A stretch of 8,869 nt of DNA from Pseudomonadota bacterium (lineage in GTDB: Bacteria > Pseudomonadota > Alphaproteobacteria > Rhizobiales > Hyphomicrobiaceae), in NCBI GenBank assembly GCA_023430315.1, contig JAEZAW010000385.1, positions 1 through 8,869 of the forward strand, given 5' to 3'. Shown piece after piece: positions 1-5,931 of the stretch. Under the pieces are notes generated by a model. It did no database searches. It saw nothing but the letters and a program-made list of their open reading frames with translations, and was not told the DNA's origin. The number at the start of each line of letters is the position of its first letter. Positions within the stretch are counted from its first letter, which is position 1. The position numbers and the translations under genes were made by a program.

Positions 1-1
1 A

Positions 2-92
2 GGGACACCCTCCCGGACCCACCCGCTTTTATGACGAAGAGCTTCGCCGCGAGCGCTCTAGTCACAAGAGACGGGGGCTCCGGGGGTGTCCC
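2..92. repeat. Long imperfect inverted repeat at left edge
   Basis: Bases 2-42 pair imperfectly with bases 55-92. The outer arms read GGGACACCC at 2-10 and GGGTGTCCC at 84-92. Further in, CCGGA pairs with TCCGG, TGAC (32-35) with GTCA (61-64), and AGAGC (38-42) with GCTCT (55-59), leaving a 12-nt loop at 43-54. A tighter palindrome, CCGGGGG-TGT-CCCCCGG, sits inside the right arm at 80-96. The element lies about 40 nt past the stop codon of the minus-strand dehydrogenase gene. Neither strand has a T-run after the stem, so a classical intrinsic terminator is not supported. It could be a dispersed intergenic palindrome, a small non-coding mobile repeat, or a processing or stability hairpin for the dehydrogenase mRNA. 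Sequence left of base 1 is missing, so its true end is unknown. Confidence 0.6.
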
Positions 93-131
93 CCGGGCGG
101 AGCGCGAGGCGAGTGCCCCCGCGACCCGTCC

Positions 132-1535
132 TCACGGCGCCGGCAGGATCTTCCCGGGATTGAGGATGTTCTCGGGATCGAGCGCCTGCTTGATGGCGCG
201 CATGGCGGCCAGCGCCGGCCCGTGCTCGGCCTTGAGGTATTTCATCTTGCCCTGACCGACGCCGTGCTCACCGGTGCAGGTGCCGTCCATGGCGATGGCG
301 CGCTTGGCCATGCGCTCGATGAGCACCTCGGCGGCGGCGATCTCCTTGGGATTATTCATGTCGACCATGGGCATGGTGTGGAAGTTGCCGTCGCCGACGT
401 GTCCGACGATCGGCGCGCTGAGACCAGAGGCGCGAATGTCCTCCATGGTCTCGGCGACGCACTCCGCGAGACGCGAGATCGGCACGCAGATGTCGGTCGC
501 GATGGCTTCACGGCCAGGGTGGGCGGTCTTCACGGACCAGTAGCTTTCATGGCGCGCCTTCCAGAGGCGGCGGCGATCCTCTTCCTTCTCCGCCCAGTCG
601 AAGCCGATGGCGCCTTCGCCGCGCGCGATCTCCTCGAAGATGCGCACCTGATCGCGCGTGCCTGCCTCGGTGCCGTGGAACTCGAGAAAGAGCATGGGCT
701 TTATGGGCAGGTTCAGCTTGGCCTGCTCGTTGAGAATGCGCACGTTCGCTTCGTCGATGAACTCCATGCGGGCGAGGCCGAGCCCGAGCTGAATGGCCAT
801 GATGACGGAGTTGCAGGCGCCTTCGACGCTCTCGAAGGGGCAGACGGCGGAGAGAATGCTCTCGGGGATGCCGTACAGCTTGACGGTGATCTCGGTCATG
901 ATGCCGAGCGTGCCTTCCGAGCCGACGAGCAGTTTTGTCAGGTCATAACCAGACGATGATTTGCGCGCGCGACGGGCCGTGCGGATGAGCGTGCCGTCGG
1001 CCATTACGGCGGTGACGTTCAGCACGTTCTCACGCATGGTGCCGTAGCGCACAGCGGTGGTGCCCGAGGCGCGCGTTGCGCTCATGCCGCCGATGGTCGC
1101 TTCCTCGGCGCCGGGATCGACCGGAAAGAAGAGCCCCATGTCGCGCAGGTGATCGTTGAGCTGCTTGCGCGAGACCCCCGCCTCGACGGTCGCATCGAGA
1201 TCGCGATCGTTGATCGTGAGAATGCGGTTCATGCGCGAGAGGTCGAGCGAGATGCCGCCTTTCGGCGCATTGAGATGCCCTTCGAGGGACGTGCCGGCGC
1301 CGAACGGAATGATCGGCACGCGATGCGTCCCACAAATGCGGACGACCTCCTGCACTTCCTCCGTATTGTCCGGCCAGACAACGGCGTCGGGCGGCTGGTT
1401 CGGCAGCCACGTGAGCGTGTGGCCGTGCTGGCGCCGTACGGCCTCGCCCGCCTGAAAGCGCTCGCCGAAGCGCTGGCGGAGAATGCCGAGCGCGGTCGTG
1501 ATATCGGTGGCGCCGGACAACAGGGTATCGGACAT
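132..1535 (-). CDS. FAD-linked oxidase, probable D-lactate dehydrogenase (cytochrome type)
   Basis: This 467-aa protein belongs to the family of GlcD, Dld and LDHD, which oxidise D-2-hydroxyacids to 2-oxoacids on FAD and pass electrons to cytochrome c or quinone. The N-terminal FAD-binding PCMH domain covers about residues 46-225, with PFGAGTSLEG at 77-86, the DPG...ATIGGM stretch at 140-151 and LLVGSEGTLGI at 202-212. The C-terminal cap domain carries the expected metal and substrate site: GHVGDGNFH at 378-386, TGEHGVG at 421-427 and the closing NPGKIL at 459-464. The length is normal for the family. The ATG has GAGGAA about 9 nt upstream. I see no signal peptide or membrane segment, so it is probably cytoplasmic or peripheral. 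It lies downstream of hemB on the same strand, but the 93-bp gap contains its own likely promoter. D-lactate is the best guess from overall similarity to LDHD-type enzymes; glycolate or another 2-hydroxyacid cannot be excluded. No GlcE/GlcF partner genes are next to it, which weakens the glycolate reading. Confidence 0.9.
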   Translation of the reverse strand: MSDTLLSGATDITTALGILRQRFGERFQAGEAVRRQHGHTLTWLPNQPPDAVVWPDNTEEVQEVVRICGTHRVPIIPFGAGTSLEGHLNAPKGGISLDLSRMNRILTINDRDLDATVEAGVSRKQLNDHLRDMGLFFPVDPGAEEATIGGMSATRASGTTAVRYGTMRENVLNVTAVMADGTLIRTARRARKSSSGYDLTKLLVGSEGTLGIMTEITVKLYGIPESILSAVCPFESVEGACNSVIMAIQLGLGLARMEFIDEANVRILNEQAKLNLPIKPMLFLEFHGTEAGTRDQVRIFEEIARGEGAIGFDWAEKEEDRRRLWKARHESYWSVKTAHPGREAIATDICVPISRLAECVAETMEDIRASGLSAPIVGHVGDGNFHTMPMVDMNNPKEIAAAEVLIERMAKRAIAMDGTCTGEHGVGQGKMKYLKAEHGPALAAMRAIKQALDPENILNPGKILPAP

Positions 1536-1554
1536 CGACGGTGCTTCCTCGCTT

Positions 1555-1592
1555 GTGACGGGCGCTTAGCGCGCTTTATCGTTTGCCGTCAC
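1555..1592. promoter_or_regulatory. Dyad downstream of the dehydrogenase promoter, possible operator
   Basis: GTGACGG at 1555-1561 and CCGTCAC at 1586-1592 form a perfect 7-bp inverted repeat spaced by 24 nt, with a small GCGC-TTA-GCGC palindrome (1562-1572) between them. The right arm adjoins the proposed -10 hexamer, so on the minus strand the dyad would cover roughly the first 30 transcribed bases. It could be an operator or a 5' leader hairpin. No T-run follows it, so a hemB terminator is less likely. The element is visible in the sequence, but its role is inference. Confidence 0.35.
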
Positions 1593-1621
1593 GGTATAGT
1601 CCGCGCTCGCCGCGATGTCAC
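1593..1621 (-). promoter_or_regulatory. Candidate sigma-70 type promoter for the dehydrogenase gene
   Basis: Read on the minus strand, GTGACA (1616-1621) matches the -35 consensus at five of six bases. TATACC (1593-1598) matches the -10 at four of six, and the spacing is an ideal 17 nt. Transcription would start near 1586, giving a leader of about 50 nt before the ATG at 1535. This suggests that the dehydrogenase gene is not only read through from hemB. Confidence 0.4.
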
Positions 1622-1628
1622 TTGGCTG

Positions 1629-2696
1629 TCACTGTGTGGCGAGGGCCTTGGCCGCCTCGGGCGCAAAGTAGGTCAGGATGCCGTCGGCGCCGGCGCGCTT
1701 GAAGGCGAGCAGGGCTTCCATCATCACGCGGTCGCCATCGAGCCAGCCATTGAGGGCGGCGGCCTTGAGCATCGCGTACTCGCCGGACACCTGGTAGGCG
1801 TAGGTCGGCATCCCGAACGTGTCCTTCACGCGGCGCACGATGTCGAGATAGGGCATGCCCGGCTTGACCATGACCATGTCGGCGCCCTCGGCGATGTCGA
1901 GGCCGACCTCACGGAGTGCTTCGTCCGAGTTGGCCGGGTCCATCTGGTACGTGCGCTTGTCGCCGATCAGCGTCGCGTTGGTACCGATGGCATCGCGGAA
2001 CGGCCCATAGAAGCCCGAGGCGTACTTCGCGGCGTACGAGAGAATCTGCACCTCATCGTGGCCCGCGGCATCGAGCGCGGTGCGGATGGCGCCGATGCGC
2101 CCGTCCATCATGTCCGAGGGCGCGACGCAATCGACACCGGCATCGGCGAGCGCGAGGGCCTGCCGGCAGAGGATGCCGACCGTCTCGTCGTTGAGGATCA
2201 CGCCCCGGTCGTCGAGCACGCCGTCGTGGCCATGGCTCGTGTAGGGATCGAGAGCGACATCCGTGATCACGCCGACCTCGGGTACGGCCTCCTTGATGGC
2301 GCGGACAGCCCGGCACATGAGGTTGTTCGCCCTCTCAGCCTCGCTGCCCCTTGGATCGCGCAGGGGCCGATCGACATAGGGAAAGGGCGCCACGGCGGGG
2401 ATGCCGAGCTTGGCCGCCTGCTCGGCCGCGCGCTGCGCCTCGGCGATGTTCAGGCGGTCCACACCCGGCATATGCGCGACAGGCGTCCGCGCCTCCGGAG
2501 TGTCCATGAGAAAGATCGGCCAGATGAGATCGGCCGTGGTCAGCACATTCTCGGCAACCAGCCGGCGCGACCAGGCGCTCTTGCGATTGCGGCGCATTCG
2601 GACAGCGGGATAGGCCCCCGGCATGGCTGGCGCCGGCGAGGTGCCGGTTATGGCAGGGCGCGGCGCCTCGGCGCGCTCCAGCTTCAACGGCTTCAT
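1629..2696 (-). CDS. hemB: Delta-aminolevulinic acid dehydratase (porphobilinogen synthase)
   Basis: HemB condenses two molecules of 5-aminolevulinate into porphobilinogen in the cytosol, the second common step of tetrapyrrole synthesis. The 355-aa protein has a full TIM-barrel family sequence. The two active-site lysines are K224 (in YAAKYASGFYGPFR, 221-234) and K278 (in MVKPGMPYLD, 276-285); the second forms the Schiff base. At 146-159 the metal region reads DVALDPYTSHGHDG. The cysteines that bind catalytic zinc in yeast, human and E. coli enzymes are absent, and aspartates stand there instead. This marks the Mg-dependent type known from Bradyrhizobium and Pseudomonas. The proline- and alanine-rich N-terminal arm (about 1-33) is slightly long but usual for alphaproteobacteria, where it helps octamer packing. 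The ATG has GGGAG about 9 nt upstream. The gene is transcribed divergently from pyrB. Confidence 0.97.
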   Translation of the reverse strand: MKPLKLERAEAPRPAITGTSPAPAMPGAYPAVRMRRNRKSAWSRRLVAENVLTTADLIWPIFLMDTPEARTPVAHMPGVDRLNIAEAQRAAEQAAKLGIPAVAPFPYVDRPLRDPRGSEAERANNLMCRAVRAIKEAVPEVGVITDVALDPYTSHGHDGVLDDRGVILNDETVGILCRQALALADAGVDCVAPSDMMDGRIGAIRTALDAAGHDEVQILSYAAKYASGFYGPFRDAIGTNATLIGDKRTYQMDPANSDEALREVGLDIAEGADMVMVKPGMPYLDIVRRVKDTFGMPTYAYQVSGEYAMLKAAALNGWLDGDRVMMEALLAFKRAGADGILTYFAPEAAKALATQ

Positions 2697-2781
2697 GGGC
2701 TTGGCTCCCGAATGGTTGTAGGGCCTCGGCGTGGCCTGACTGTGTGTGGCCTACCGGCATCGAACGGCCGAAATCATTCTT

Positions 2782-2809
2782 ATTCTACGCCTGAGCGCCC
2801 GGCTGTCCA
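2782..2809 (-). promoter_or_regulatory. Candidate sigma-70 type promoter for hemB
   Basis: On the minus strand, TGGACA (2804-2809) matches the -35 hexamer at five of six bases and TAGAAT (2782-2787) matches the -10 at five of six, with 16-nt spacing. Transcription would begin near 2775, giving a leader of about 80 nt to the hemB ATG at 2696. It falls in the most AT-rich part of the hemB/pyrB intergenic region. I found no equally good plus-strand pair for pyrB in 2697-2880. Confidence 0.4.
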
Positions 2810-2835
2810 CGGGTCACGCGATCGTGTCGCGGCCC

Positions 2836-2864
2836 CGCCCCTTGCGCTGCAAAAAAGAGGGGCG
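2836..2864 (+). promoter_or_regulatory. Hairpin in the pyrB leader
   Basis: CGCCCCT (2836-2842) and AGGGGCG (2858-2864) form a perfect 7-bp GC-rich stem with a 15-nt loop containing six consecutive A residues. The stem ends 16 nt before the pyrB ATG. Its 3' arm holds the only strong purine-rich, Shine-Dalgarno-like run nearby. No U-run follows, so it is not a standard terminator or attenuator. It may affect pyrB translation or mRNA stability; this is inference. Confidence 0.4.
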
Positions 2865-2880
2865 TAGAAGACCGGCTTTA

Positions 2881-3837
2881 ATGAACACACAGGCACATGC
2901 TTCGGCATTTTACTTCCCCGGGCGCCACCTCCTCACGTGCGAGGGTTTGAGCGCCCAAGAGATTAATTCCCTTCTCGACCTCGCCGACCGGGCCGCCGAA
3001 ACCAGCAGACAGGTTAACAAGAAGCGCGATGTCCTGCGCGGACGCACGCTCATCAACCTGTTCTTCGAGGTCTCGACGCGCACGCAGGCCTCGTTCGAGC
3101 TGGCGGGCAAGCGCCTCGGCGCTGACGTCATGAATATGCACGTCGCGACATCATCGGTGCAGAAGGGCGAATCGCTCATCGATACGGCGATGACGCTCAA
3201 CGCCATGCGTCCCGACCTCCTGGTCGTGCGCCATCACGCAGCAGGCGCCGTCGAGCTGCTCGCGCAGAAGGTCGATTGCTCCGTCATCAATGCCGGCGAC
3301 GGCGCCCACGAGCACCCGACGCAGGCGCTCCTCGACGCACTCACAATCCGCCGCGCCAAGGGCCGCATTGCCGGCCTGACGGTCGCCATCTGCGGCGACA
3401 TTCTCCACTCCCGCGTCGCCCGCTCGAATATCCATGTGCTGAACGCCATGGGCGCGCGCGTGCGCCTCGTCGCGCCCTCGACGCTGCTGCCGCCCGGCAT
3501 CGACCGCCTCGGCGCCGAGGTCTACACGGATATGTGGAAGGGTCTCGAGGACTGCGACATCGTCATGATGCTGCGCCTCCAGCGCGAGCGCATGGAAGGG
3601 AACTACGTCCCCTCCTCGCGCGAGTACTACCACTTCTTCGGTCTCGACCAGGAAAAGCTCGACTGCGCGAAGCCCGATGCCCTCATCATGCATCCGGGTC
3701 CGATGAATCGCGGCGTCGAGATCGCATCGCCCATTGCCGATCATTCGCGCAGCGTCATCCGCGACCAAGTCGAGATGGGCGTTGCCATACGCATGGCCGT
3801 GCTGGAAGCCCTGGCGCGCCATCTGCCGAATCATTGA
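2881..3837 (+). CDS. pyrB: Aspartate carbamoyltransferase catalytic subunit
   Basis: PyrB transfers the carbamoyl group from carbamoyl phosphate to L-aspartate, the committed step of de novo UMP synthesis. The 318-aa protein shows the family signature FFEVSTRT at 61-68 (carbamoyl-phosphate loop) and the mobile-loop lysine in QKGES (K95). HPTQ follows at 145-148, then the arginine in MLRLQRER (R232) and HPGPMNRG at 271-278. The HPGPMNRG form, rather than the E. coli HPLPRVDE form, fits the Bacillus/Pseudomonas type of enzyme, and no pyrI regulatory subunit gene follows. I chose the ATG at 2881 because family homology begins shortly after it (FPGRHLLTCEGLS, 12-24); the longer open frame upstream has no family resemblance. 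The ribosome binding site is weak (AGAAGA about 10 nt upstream). The next gene is a pseudo-dihydroorotase that probably forms a complex with PyrB. Confidence 0.97.
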   Translation: MNTQAHASAFYFPGRHLLTCEGLSAQEINSLLDLADRAAETSRQVNKKRDVLRGRTLINLFFEVSTRTQASFELAGKRLGADVMNMHVATSSVQKGESLIDTAMTLNAMRPDLLVVRHHAAGAVELLAQKVDCSVINAGDGAHEHPTQALLDALTIRRAKGRIAGLTVAICGDILHSRVARSNIHVLNAMGARVRLVAPSTLLPPGIDRLGAEVYTDMWKGLEDCDIVMMLRLQRERMEGNYVPSSREYYHFFGLDQEKLDCAKPDALIMHPGPMNRGVEIASPIADHSRSVIRDQVEMGVAIRMAVLEALARHLPNH

Positions 3838-3855
3838 GGCGCGCCACAACGCGCC
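3838..3855 (+). other. Small GC hairpin directly after pyrB
   Basis: GGCGCG (3838-3843) pairs with CGCGCC (3850-3855) across a 6-nt loop, beginning at the base after the pyrB stop codon. There is no U-run. It could protect the 3' end of pyrB mRNA or tune the ratio of PyrB to the downstream protein, but a 6-bp stem in GC-rich DNA can arise by chance. Confidence 0.25.
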
Positions 3856-3896
3856 CGGCCCGGACTGCAGATCAATTCGCTACGCGAGGTACGAGC

Positions 3897-5234
3897 GTGA
3901 GGTCGCCATCAGGCAGGGATGCTGCAAAGGCGGGCACTGAAGCCGGCACCAGCACCGTATTCATCAATGCGCGCATCATCGATCCGGCATCGGGCCGCGA
4001 CGAGCCCGGCGGATTGCTGGTCTCCGATGGTGTGATTGTGGACGTCGGCGGACATCTCCGCCGCAATGCACCGGCCGGCGCCGCCGTCGTAGACTGCAAT
4101 GGCCACATTCTCTGCCCCGGCCTCATCGACGCCCAGGTCTATACGGGCGATCCAGGGCAGGAGCACCGCGAGACCCTCAAGACCGCGAGCTTCGCCGCGG
4201 CTGCCGGCGGCGTGACGACCATCGTGTGCATGCCCGATACCGAGCCGGTCATCGATCAGGTCGCGCTCGTCGACTACGTGCAGCGCCGCGCCCGCGAGCG
4301 TGCCGTGGTTCACGTCCACATCATTGCCGCGCTGACGAAGGGCCTGAAAGGCCAGGAGCTGGCCGAGATCGGCCTCTTGCAGCGCGCCGGCGCCGTTGCT
4401 TTCTCGAATGGCAAGTCCTCGATCGCCAATACCGGCGTCATGCGCAATGCGCTCAACTACTCGAAGGACTTCGGCGCCCTCATCATGCACCACACCGAGG
4501 ATCCCTTCCTCACGGAAGGTGGCGCGATGAACTCGGGCGAGGTCTCGACACGACTTGGCCTCAAGGGTGTGAACAAGGCCGCCGAGACCATCGTGCTCGA
4601 GCGCGATGTGCGCCTCGTCGGCATTACGGGCGGGCGCTATCACGCCTCGACCATCTCGTGCTCTGAGAGCCTCGCGGTTGTGCGCGGGGCGAAGTCGCGC
4701 GGGTTGCCGGTGAGCTGCGGCGTCTCGATCAATCACCTCACCCTCAACGAGAACGACATCGGCTCGTATCGCACGTTCTTCAAAGTGCGCCCGCCGCTGC
4801 GCTCGGAGGAAGACCGCGTCGCGATGGTGCGCGCGCTCGCGGCCGGCGACGTCGACGTCATCGTCTCGAGCCATGACCCGCAGGATGCCGACGTGAAGCG
4901 GCGCCCGTTCGCGGAAGCAGCCGACGGCGCCATCGGCCTCGAAACCCTGCTCGCAGCAGCGCTACGTCTCTACCATGCCGACGAGATCGGGCTGCTGCCG
5001 CTGCTCCGCGCGATGACGATCAACCCGGCAAAGCTGCTCGGCCTTCCCGGTGGTCGTCTTGAAAAAGGTGCGCCGGCCGATCTCCTGTTGTTCGATCTCG
5101 GCCAGCCCTGGGTGGTCGATCGCGAGCAGCTCCGCTCGCGCTCGAAGAACTCGCCCTTCGACGAGCAGAAACTGCAGGGCCGCGTGCTCAAGACCATGGT
5201 TGCCGGGCGCATGGTCTATCAGTACGGTTCGTGA
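3897..5234 (+). CDS. Non-catalytic dihydroorotase homologue (PyrC'), likely PyrB partner
   Basis: This 445-aa protein has the whole amidohydrolase/dihydroorotase fold, from the small beta-sandwich (about 20-73) through the TIM barrel to the C-terminal return (TINPAKLLGL at 374-383, KGAPADLLLF at 390-399). The catalytic residues are missing. The metal motif HxH after LID is Q80-V81-Y82, and the substrate arginine two residues later is G84. The FTDDG region is FSNGK (169-173). In the RYH..HIS region the second histidine is T252. The TDHAPH aspartate is S325, within SSHDPQ (324-329). H199 and H249 remain. Such a protein should not bind the binuclear metal centre or close dihydroorotate. In Pseudomonas a comparable inactive PyrC' is required to assemble the PyrB dodecamer; I infer the same here from its position 59 nt after pyrB. 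The start is a GTG with GAGG 7 nt upstream (3886-3889). Automatic annotation would probably call it active pyrC. Confidence 0.9.
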   Translation: MRSPSGRDAAKAGTEAGTSTVFINARIIDPASGRDEPGGLLVSDGVIVDVGGHLRRNAPAGAAVVDCNGHILCPGLIDAQVYTGDPGQEHRETLKTASFAAAAGGVTTIVCMPDTEPVIDQVALVDYVQRRARERAVVHVHIIAALTKGLKGQELAEIGLLQRAGAVAFSNGKSSIANTGVMRNALNYSKDFGALIMHHTEDPFLTEGGAMNSGEVSTRLGLKGVNKAAETIVLERDVRLVGITGGRYHASTISCSESLAVVRGAKSRGLPVSCGVSINHLTLNENDIGSYRTFFKVRPPLRSEEDRVAMVRALAAGDVDVIVSSHDPQDADVKRRPFAEAADGAIGLETLLAAALRLYHADEIGLLPLLRAMTINPAKLLGLPGGRLEKGAPADLLLFDLGQPWVVDREQLRSRSKNSPFDEQKLQGRVLKTMVAGRMVYQYGS

Positions 5235-5280
5235 TCGCGCCGCTGCTCTGAGCTACCCTTCACCGACCGGACCCGCCGAG

Positions 5281-5931
5281 ATGTTTTCATCGCTTCTTCT
5301 GCCCGCGCTGGCGGCGCTCGTGTTCGGCTATCTGCTAGGCTCCATCCCCTTCGGGCTGATCCTGACGCGCGCGGCCGGCCTCGGCGACGTGCGTGAGATC
5401 GGCTCGAAAAGTATCGGCGCGACGAATGTTCTTCGCACCGGCAGCAAGAAACTTGCCGCTCTGACCGTCCTGCTCGATGGCTTCAAAGGAACGGCGGCGG
5501 TCCTGCTGACCGCAGTGCTAGCTGCCAAGCTCGGCGGCGGTCAGGGCTCGGCGTCGGAGAATCTGCTGACCGCACTGCTCATGCCGTGGATGGCAGGCCT
5601 TGGTGCGGTCCTCGGCCATTTGTACCCGGTCTGGCTCGGCTTCAAGGGCGGCAAGGGCGTCGCCACCTACATCGGGGTGCTCCTCGGCGCGTACTGGCCG
5701 GCCGCCCTCGTCTTCTGCCTCACTTGGCTCGTGGTTGCCGTGGCGACGCGGTTCTCGTCACTCGCCTCGCTGATCGGCACATTCGTCGTCTTCATTTATT
5801 TCACGGTCGTCGGCGGCCAGCTCGTGGTGCCGATCATCGCCATCATTTCCGCGCTCATTTATTGGAAGCACCGCGAGAACATCCGGCGGCTCCTTGCAGG
5901 ACAGGAGAGTCGCATCGGTGCCAAAGCCTGA
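5281..5931 (+). CDS. plsY: Glycerol-3-phosphate acyltransferase (acyl-phosphate dependent)
   Basis: PlsY is an inner-membrane enzyme that moves an acyl chain from acyl-phosphate (made by PlsX) to glycerol-3-phosphate, giving lysophosphatidic acid. The 216-aa protein has about five hydrophobic segments (roughly 4-29, 57-83, 97-120, 129-157 and 160-194). The three cytoplasmic family motifs are present. Motif 1 is GSKSIGATNVLR at 41-52 (S42 and R52 kept, with KS where GN is usual). Motif 2 is FKGGKGVAT at 121-129, the phosphate loop. Motif 3 is WKHRENIRRLLAGQE at 195-209, with H197, N200 and E209. The ATG lies 46 nt after the pyrC' stop, with no strong Shine-Dalgarno. The 3' end overlaps the dprA start by 14 nt, so the two genes are very likely co-transcribed. 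Confidence 0.96.
   Translation: MFSSLLLPALAALVFGYLLGSIPFGLILTRAAGLGDVREIGSKSIGATNVLRTGSKKLAALTVLLDGFKGTAAVLLTAVLAAKLGGGQGSASENLLTALLMPWMAGLGAVLGHLYPVWLGFKGGKGVATYIGVLLGAYWPAALVFCLTWLVVAVATRFSSLASLIGTFVVFIYFTVVGGQLVVPIIAIISALIYWKHRENIRRLLAGQESRIGAKA

Noticed and set aside
80..96. Short palindrome CCGGGGG-TGT-CCCCCGG as a terminator of the dehydrogenase gene
   Set aside because: No T-run follows on either strand, and it is better explained as part of the larger inverted repeat at 2-92.
1149..2867. Plus-strand open frame of 572 codons across the dehydrogenase gene and hemB
   Set aside because: It runs antisense to two clear enzymes and crosses their intergenic gap. The translation is Arg/Gly/His-rich with no family pattern, typical of a shadow frame in GC-rich DNA.
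2746..2880. N-terminal extension of pyrB by 45 codons
   Set aside because: The frame is open by chance through the leader. The extra residues do not look like PyrB, the region contains the leader hairpin, and family length fits the ATG at 2881.
3276..3896. Long N-terminal extension of the pyrC' frame into pyrB
   Set aside because: It is Arg/Pro-rich out-of-frame pyrB sequence. The GTG at 3897 has a good ribosome binding site just before the family homology.
3909..4874. Minus-strand open frame of 321 codons inside the pyrC' gene
   Set aside because: It is antisense to a gene with clear family motifs, and its composition is that of a shadow frame.
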